From positions 1 through 11,053 of the forward strand of contig JASLHV010000275.1 in the NCBI GenBank assembly GCA_030153205.1: DNA of 11,053 nucleotides, given 5' to 3'. Made by a program: the position numbers and the translations under genes. Shown here in pieces: positions 6,536-11,053 of the stretch (position 1 is its first letter; every line of letters starts with the position of its first letter). This DNA is from Roseiarcus sp. (GTDB taxonomy: Bacteria > Pseudomonadota > Alphaproteobacteria > Rhizobiales > Beijerinckiaceae). The notes beneath the pieces are model-generated. The model saw nothing but the letters and a program-made list of their open reading frames with translations. It had not been told where the DNA came from and searched no databases.

Positions 6536-6675
6536 ATTGATTGCTTGGTGGCGATTATGCGCGAGGAGAATTTGAACTCAAGGAGACGCGAAGCGTCCCG
6601 CCTTCGGCGGCGACCGCGAAGCGGTCGTCCTTGACTTCAAATTCTCCTCGCGCAACGCTCTGCCAAGCAACCAAT
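6536..6675. repeat. Structured self-complementary repeat, copy R2
   Basis: 140-bp element bounded by ATTG and CAAT, homologous to R1 (5327-5465) in the same orientation. The first 13 bases (ATTGATTGCTTGG) pair with the last 13, with one mismatch. Inner arms 6558-6584 and 6628-6654 form a 27-bp stem with a single C-C mismatch, at the same place as in R1. The 43 enclosed bases are fully used by three perfect hairpins with three-base loops: GACGC-gaa-GCGTC (6585-6597), CCGCC-ttc-GGCGG (6598-6610) and CGACCGC-gaa-GCGGTCG (6611-6627). The hairpin sequences differ from those of R1 while the fold is kept. It lies 190 bp upstream of the BKACE start. Confidence 0.87.
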
Positions 6676-6841
6676 GGCGATATCTGCCCGCATTCTCAAT
6701 AAGGTACTTCTCAGAGGGGCATTACATAACGTCACGAATCTTCTTTGCGACCGTTTCACTTCTCGTAGCAAACCCCAAGGGTTATGCTAGCTACGTGCCG
6801 CGCGAATTCGAAAGATTAGCAGCGTCTATAGGACGCCATTA
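6676..6841. other. Intergenic DNA, less GC-rich, nothing identified
   Basis: This segment between R2 and the decayed RusA-like gene looks visibly less GC-rich than the surrounding genes. Weak similarity to the right flank of R1 extends to about 6694. I see no clear promoter, gene, terminator or direct repeat. Confidence 0.5.
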
Positions 6842-7454
6842 ATGAAGTTCCGCTTGACATATGATGGTCCGCCGCCATCGTCCGGTAATAAGCCGAAGAA
6901 CGATGCGAAGTGGGAGATCAGGAAAACCTTCCCGCCACAGTAAACGGACCTGTGGATGAGTCACCCCGCATTACGGGCGGTCGAGGACAACAGACATTTC
7001 CCTAAGACCGGAGGATCAACCCTCACGCAGGTCCATCACCAACATCCGGGACCTATTCGACCCCTGATGCGAGCCGATTTGCAAACACGGCGCATGGTTC
7101 CGTCCGCTTGTGAGGGAGACCTATGCTCTGCATTGCGGTCTAAAAATAAAGTTCCTGCGCCGAGAGCCGCCGGGGAAAGTCTATCAAGGCGGCGATTCAG
7201 ACGGACGTATCAAGACATTGCTTGATGCGCTTACAATGCCACAGCACATCGAGCGGGTATTAGAGAAAACGACGAGAGCCAATGATCCGCTTTACTGTCT
7301 TCTCGAAGATGATTCCCAAGTTTCTGGCTTGGAAATTGAGAGCGAACGCCTGCTTGGCGATCAAAATAACGCTAAAGATTTCGCGAGGCTCGTTATTGAG
7401 GTCGATGTCCGAGTTCGCCAGGCAACAATCTACAACCACTCATTCCTTGGATGA
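6842..7454 (+). pseudogene. RusA-like endonuclease family gene, broken by a stop codon and a frameshift
   Basis: The pieces fit one protein of about 200 residues. The N-terminus (MKFRLTYDGPPPSS..., 6842-6940) runs to WEIRKTFPPQ, then meets TAA at 6941-6943, and continues in the same frame as TDLWMSHPAL, which looks like a single-base nonsense change. The C-terminal part (to TGA 7454) is in another frame: WFRPLVRETYALHCGLKIKF begins at about 7095, so a frameshift lies between about 7068 and 7095. The C-terminal part carries GDSDGRIKTLLDAL and EDDSQ. These match the RusA Holliday-junction resolvase catalytic pattern Asp70, Asp72, Lys76 and Asp91 in order and, for the first three, in exact spacing; the usual Asn after the second Asp is Gly here. 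From this I infer a RusA-like fold; the true function of the family is unknown to me. An intact C-terminal fragment starting at GTG 7110 is possible but unlikely to work alone. Confidence 0.65.
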
Positions 7455-7556
7455 CATGATAACCTTTTTGAACGCACGCTCGAAATCCTTCGGATCGTCG
7501 GGCGCACCGTTGGATCTCAAAATCGGCTCGGAACTCGGCACGTTCAGATCACTCAT
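7440..7556 (-). CDS. Possible 38-residue ORF, unknown function
   Basis: ATG 7556 to TGA 7440, encoding a small hydrophilic protein beginning MSDLNVPSSEPILRSN and ending AFKKVIMSSKE. The middle (APDDPKDFERAFKKVI) looks protein-like rather than random. It converges on and overlaps the end of the RusA-like pseudogene by 15 bp. No ribosome-binding site precedes the ATG, and the frame stays open upstream with no alternative start. It may be a remnant or a chance ORF. Confidence 0.3.
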   Translation of the reverse strand: MSDLNVPSSEPILRSNGAPDDPKDFERAFKKVIMSSKE

Positions 7557-7635
7557 CGACGGAGATTTCGAACCCGTCAGAGACCCTGCGCCTCTTAAAG
7601 CTGCTTCGTTCGAGTAATCTTCGGCGCATAGTCAC

Positions 7636-9741
7636 TCACGCCCCCCGCTCCCTCCCGCCCGACGTCCCCTCTCGCCACCACGCCAGCACCAACGCCCCGA
7701 GCAGCGCCGCCAGCCCCAAGAACCCGATCGCCAGCGGGAAGGAGGCGACGCCGACGATGACGCTCGATTCGGTACGTTTCACGCCGAGGTACCCGGCGCC
7801 GCCGTAGCTCACGCCGGCATGCATGGCGACGATACTCGGGACATTGACGTCGCTTCCGACGCCCGCCGCAATACGGCGCGCCGTGCCGCCCGTCGCCTCG
7901 GCGATCGGGCGCAGATGCTCGGTCGTCGAGACGACTTCCTGGAATTCGATCGGATTGGCGGGGCCGACATTGACCAGAGCCTGGCGTTCACCATCGCTGA
8001 TGCGATAGAGGCCGAATTTATCGACTTCGATCGTCGTGCGCGAGAGGCCCGGCTCGGCGGCTTTGAGCTGCGCTTTCACCGTCTCGCCGGTCGGGCCGAT
8101 CACTGTCACTTCCGGCACGTCGCCTTTGAGGCTTTGGCGTTCGATGGTCAAAGCGCGGCCGCGGGCGCTGGCGCGGATCGCTTCTTCTTCGAGTTCCGGC
8201 TCCTTCATCAGCCAATGGGCGAGGCGGCGGAGAAGATCGAGATGCGGGCCGCCACCTTCAAAGCCGCGCGACCACAGCCATAGCTGGTCGGAAAGGAGAA
8301 GCGCGATCCGCCCTTTTTCGACGCGCGAGAGTACGAGCAGGGGACGATTGTCGGCGCCGTTGAGGATATTGACGCCCATCGTCGGCTCGGCGCCGATCTG
8401 ACGGAACCAGGGGCCCCAGGCCGGCGGCGAGGATTCTCCTCCCGCAAGGCCGCGGGTCACCGGATGGCGCTCGCCTTCGGGCGAGATGGATGCGCGAAAT
8501 TCACGCTCGATCACGTCGCCGTCAGGCTTGGCCGGCGCGATCTCGCCGAGCGGTGAGAAATACAGGCCTTCCGGCGTCGCATAGTCCGGACCTTCCGCCA
8601 TCAAGACCGCGCCGCCCTGACGTACGTAGTTGACCATATTGTCGAAATAGATTTTCGGCAGGATCGACTGGCTCGAATAGCGATCGAGGATGATGAGATC
8701 GAAATCCTTGATCTTGCGGCCGAAGAGATCGGCGACCGGAAAGGCGATCAGCGAGAGTTCGTTGATCGGCGTGCCATCGACGGATTTCTCCGGCGGCCTC
8801 AGGATGGTGAAATGGACGAGATCGACATTGGCGTCGGCCTTCAAAAGATTGCGCCACATGCGCTCGCCCTGATGGGGCTCGCCCGAGACCAGCAGAACGC
8901 GCAATTTGTCGCGGATTCCGTCGATCGTGACGACCGCCTTGTTGTTGAGCGTAGTCAGTTCATTGGCGATCGGGGCGACTTCGAGTTCGACCACATTTGG
9001 GCCGGCGTGGTCAATCGAGACGGGCACTTTGATCGTCTCGCCGATCGACGCCTGAAGGGTTGCGACTTTCTGTCCGTCGCGGCGCACTTCGAGCGAGACG
9101 GGTTCGCCGGCGTCGGCGCTGTCGAGCACGCGGGCGACGATGGTCTGCTCCTTGCCGACAATGCCGAAACGCGGCGCCTCGACGAGTTCGATGCGCCGGT
9201 CGCGTTCGCCGTCATGACCGGTGATCAGCGCGTGCAGCGGCGCTTTGAAGCCGAGCGCGGCGGCGCTAGCGGGAGTGTCGTGGACGACGCCGTCGGTGAT
9301 CATGATCGCGGCGCCGATCCGCTCCGGCGGCACATCGGCAAGTCCCGATTGCAGGGACGAGAACAACCGCGTGCCCTGGTTCTCACCGTCGTTCTTGCCC
9401 GCTTCGATGATGCGGGTCTCGACATTGCCCAGCGCGGTGAGGCGCTTCTGCACTTCGGCGAGAGCAGCATCCGTCTGCGCCATGCGATCGCCGATCGTTT
9501 GACTGTCAGAGCGATCGACGACGACGGCGACGACATCCTTCAGCGGCTTGCGATCCTCCCGCGTCAAAGAAGGGTCGGCGAGCGCGACGAGCAAGGTCGC
9601 GAAAGCAAGGCCGCGCAATAGCGCGCCGCGACGGCGGCGGAACAAGGCGAAGGCGACGAGGAACAAGGCGACGGCGCCCAAGCCCGCGATGACGGGCCAG
9701 GGCAGAAGCGGCGAAAAGGCGAGCGAATAGACGTTGTTCAA
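7636..9741 (-). CDS. Large membrane protein with VWA-like and glutamine amidotransferase-like regions (COG5426-like)
   Basis: 701-residue protein anchored at both ends: membrane segments at about 13-34 and 42-58, and a C-terminal one at about 665-690. The central part is probably periplasmic. Residues about 70-175 resemble a von Willebrand A domain: VVVDRSDSQ contains the metal-site pattern DxSxS (Asp76, Ser78, Ser80), and MITDG (147-151) fits the later Asp motif. Residues about 279-400 (LRVLLVSGEP ... DLIILDRYS ... GGAVLMAEGPDY) resemble a class I amidotransferase-like fold, but no catalytic cysteine is visible at the expected turn, so it is likely non-enzymatic. The start is TTG at 9741, overlapping the stop of the DUF4159 gene by four bases (TTGA), which supports it. 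Such proteins occur with MoxR ATPase, DUF58 and DUF4159 genes in alphaproteobacteria; their function is unknown. Confidence 0.75.
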   Translation of the reverse strand: MNNVYSLAFSPLLPWPVIAGLGAVALFLVAFALFRRRRGALLRGLAFATLLVALADPSLTREDRKPLKDVVAVVVDRSDSQTIGDRMAQTDAALAEVQKRLTALGNVETRIIEAGKNDGENQGTRLFSSLQSGLADVPPERIGAAIMITDGVVHDTPASAAALGFKAPLHALITGHDGERDRRIELVEAPRFGIVGKEQTIVARVLDSADAGEPVSLEVRRDGQKVATLQASIGETIKVPVSIDHAGPNVVELEVAPIANELTTLNNKAVVTIDGIRDKLRVLLVSGEPHQGERMWRNLLKADANVDLVHFTILRPPEKSVDGTPINELSLIAFPVADLFGRKIKDFDLIILDRYSSQSILPKIYFDNMVNYVRQGGAVLMAEGPDYATPEGLYFSPLGEIAPAKPDGDVIEREFRASISPEGERHPVTRGLAGGESSPPAWGPWFRQIGAEPTMGVNILNGADNRPLLVLSRVEKGRIALLLSDQLWLWSRGFEGGGPHLDLLRRLAHWLMKEPELEEEAIRASARGRALTIERQSLKGDVPEVTVIGPTGETVKAQLKAAEPGLSRTTIEVDKFGLYRISDGERQALVNVGPANPIEFQEVVSTTEHLRPIAEATGGTARRIAAGVGSDVNVPSIVAMHAGVSYGGAGYLGVKRTESSVIVGVASFPLAIGFLGLAALLGALVLAWWREGTSGGRERGA

Positions 9742-10816
9742 TGCGACAGCCTATCGAGTATGTCGCGCGCGTGGACCTGGTCGGCTTTGTAATTGCCGGT
9801 CAGCGTATACATCACGAGATTGACGCCGCCGCGCAGCGCGAGTTCGCGCTGGCGCGGGCCGCCGGGAAAGAGCGGATAGAGCGGCTGGCCGTCCTCGTCG
9901 GCGGCCCAGGCAGCGGCGAGGTCATTGGACGTGATCACGATCGGCGAGACGCTGTCGCCGGCCCTGGCGGCGCGCACTTGCGTGTCGTTCGGATCGGGCG
10001 GCGGCAAGGCTTCGATCCAGGTCTGGCCGACCGTCGTGCGGCCGATGAAGCCGTCGAGCAGATAGAAGCTCTTGGTGACGACATGATCGCGCGGCACCGG
10101 CTCCAGCTCAGGGACGTCGACGCCGGCGAGGAGTTTGCGCAGCCATGCGGCTTCCGGCGTTTCCGCGCCGCCCGGTCGCGACGCGAGCGCATCGCGCGTA
10201 TCGAAAAGGACCGTGCCGCCGCCCTTCATATAGGAGGCGATCCGCGTTACCGCGGCGGTCGGCGGCTGCGGTTCGCTCGCGACAATGGGCCAGTAGATGA
10301 GCGGATAGAAGGCGAGTTCGTCCTTGGCGGGATCGAGGCCGACCGGCTCGCCGGGCGATAGCGAGGTACGTTGGGACAGGATGCGCGAGAGCGTCAGCAG
10401 GCCGAGACGGCTTGCATCATCGACGGCGGCGTCGCCCGTGACGACATAGGCGAGATGAGTGGAGAGCGCGGCCTCTTTATCGCGCTCGGAGATTGGCGGC
10501 TGATCGGCCGCGAAAGCGGGGCGAGGCGGCGGCGCGAAGAAGAGTACGAGCGCGAGCATCGCCGCGCCGGCCGGACCGGCCCTGCGCCAGAGCAGCGCGC
10601 CGCCGATCCAAAGGCTCGCCAGAACATCGATCAAGAGACCGATGAAAGCCGCGGTCAGCAGCCAAAGGCGCAGATCGAGCGGCGCCGCCACGGCGAAGGC
10701 GTTGGTCTTCACGGGCAAACCAGCATAGTCGGCGAGCTTCAGCGCCTCGTCAGTCGGCAGCGTATTGACGGCGGTCAGCGCTTCGCCGGTTCCATAGAGC
10801 TGGGCGCGCTGGACGC
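9738..10816 (-). CDS. DUF4159 membrane protein, N-terminal part missing at a sequence joint
   Basis: About 358 genuine residues from the C-terminal part of a protein that is normally over 900 residues long with an N-terminal BatA-like region. The recognisable part begins near RVQRAQLYGTGEALTAVNTL. It has a membrane segment (LWLLTAAFIGLLIDVLASLW), a second hydrophobic stretch (AGAAMLALVLFFAPPPRPAFA), and then the DUF4159 domain starting at THLAYVVTGDAAVDDASRLG with FYPLIYWPI, GGGTVLFDTRD, FYLLDGFIGR and a C-terminal GGVNLVMYTLTGNYKADQVH. The same frame stays open upstream to a possible start at 10916, but those extra residues (Ala/Gly/Arg-rich) are an out-of-frame reading of the SsuB-like sequence and are not real. 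The gene is therefore cut at about 10811-10816. It overlaps the following gene by four bases. Confidence 0.85.
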
Positions 10817-10823
10817 GCCCAGC
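10799..10823. repeat. Perfect 10-bp inverted repeat at the chimeric joint
   Basis: GCTGGGCGCG (10799-10808) and CGCGCCCAGC (10814-10823) flank a CTGGA spacer. The recognisable SsuB-like and DUF4159 reading frames meet exactly inside this palindrome. Such a foldback sequence is a plausible place for template switching or mis-joining. Confidence 0.75.
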
Positions 10824-11053
10824 GGCTCGTCCAGCAGCAGCAGGCGCGGGCGATGCACCAGTGCGCGGGCCAACGCCACGCGCTGACGCTGACCTCCCGA
10901 GAGCGTTGCAGGCCAATCGTCGCCACGGCCTGCCAGGCCAACCTGGTTCAGAGCTTGCATTGCACGCTCTTTCGCATCAGGGCCGGCCAGACCCAAAGAA
11001 ACGTTGTCTGCGACTCGCTTCCAAGGCAGTAGTCGTGCGTCCTGGAACATCAG
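10814..11053 (-). CDS. Fragment of an ABC transporter ATPase, SsuB-like, truncated at both ends
   Basis: The frame is open to the window edge and encodes the second half of a nitrate/sulfonate/taurine-type ABC ATPase. It has a Q-loop and following segment LMFQDARLLPWKRVADNV, closely resembling SsuB (aliphatic sulfonate import), the signature LSGGQRQRVALARAL, and Walker B LLLLDEPLGA. Walker A would lie beyond the window. After LGA the family continues LDALTR, but here the reading becomes SSAPSSMEPAKR and stops at 10775, which is really the DUF4159 gene read in a wrong frame. Base and codon use (for example CTA, TTG, TCT and CGA codons) looks different from the neighbouring genes, suggesting another source organism. 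Without ssuA or ssuC in view, the substrate is inferred only from similarity. Confidence 0.8.

Noticed and set aside
6536..6675. Integron attC site or retron RNA
   Set aside because: No GTTRRRY/RYYYAAC core sites flank the element, and no integrase or reverse transcriptase gene is in the window.
5327..6675. CRISPR array or insertion sequence
   Set aside because: There are only two copies about 1.2 kb apart with a complete enzyme gene between them, no regular spacers and no transposase. A composite transposon carrying the BKACE gene is conceivable, but no flanking target duplication was seen.
7282..7617. Plus-strand ORF extending past the RusA-like C-terminus
   Set aside because: Its first half is an out-of-frame reading of the RusA-like sequence and the rest has no recognisable features.
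8812..9621. Plus-strand ORF of 269 codons inside the 701-residue membrane protein gene
   Set aside because: It is antisense to a well-supported gene with membrane segments and metal-site motifs; its Asp/Arg/Gly-rich composition is typical of GC-rich shadow frames.
10775..10813. C-terminal tail of the SsuB-like protein
   Set aside because: The residues after DEPLGA are the DUF4159 gene read out of frame; the family continues LDALTR at this position.
10817..10916. N-terminus of the DUF4159 ORF starting at 10916
   Set aside because: These residues are the SsuB-like coding sequence read in another frame of the same strand, low in complexity and unlike any membrane protein start.

Overview
The window looks like a chromosomal segment of a GC-rich alphaproteobacterium of the order Hyphomicrobiales (Rhizobiales). 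The main reason is the order chvI-chvG-hprK-EIIA(Man type)-HPr at the left end, an arrangement characteristic of that group, with a short HprK. A Beijerinckiaceae/Methylocystaceae-like host is possible, but I cannot prove a family from the sequence.

Layout. (1) 2-3801, plus strand: a two-component system (response regulator, 5' truncated by the window edge, and its membrane sensor kinase), followed with overlapping or close genes by HPr kinase, a PTS EIIA component and HPr. This is a regulatory phosphotransfer module with no transport subunits in view. (2) 3825-6345, minus strand: a beta-keto acid cleavage enzyme (BKACE, DUF849) followed by the A and B subunits of a 3-oxoacid CoA-transferase. 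BKACE enzymes release acetoacetate and the transferase activates it to acetoacetyl-CoA, so the three genes form a plausible catabolic unit. (3) 5302-6675: this unit is interrupted and preceded by two copies of a roughly 140-bp element that is almost completely self-complementary. Each copy has a 27-bp stem closing three small hairpins with no unpaired bases between them. The two copies differ in sequence but keep their pairing. I regard this as the most interesting structure in the window. (4) 6842-7454, plus strand: a decayed RusA-like nuclease-family gene with an in-frame stop and a frameshift, in locally less GC-rich DNA, followed by a possible tiny minus-strand ORF. (5) 7636-10816, minus strand: two translationally coupled membrane-protein genes, a DUF4159 protein (5' part missing) and a 701-residue protein with a VWA-like and an amidotransferase-like region. 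(6) 10814-11053, minus strand: a fragment of an SsuB-like ABC transporter ATPase that stops abruptly inside the conserved sequence after Walker B and runs out of frame into the DUF4159 gene. The join sits on a perfect 10-bp inverted repeat and is probably a chimeric joint (assembly or amplification artefact, or a real rearrangement).

How the genes work together: the left module links envelope or acid-stress sensing (ChvG/ChvI) to PTS phosphorylation state (HprK, EIIA, HPr). The middle module probably feeds beta-keto acid carbon into acetoacetyl-CoA. The right module belongs to a widespread but uncharacterised alphaproteobacterial membrane-protein operon that usually also contains MoxR ATPase and DUF58 genes, which would lie beyond the broken joint.
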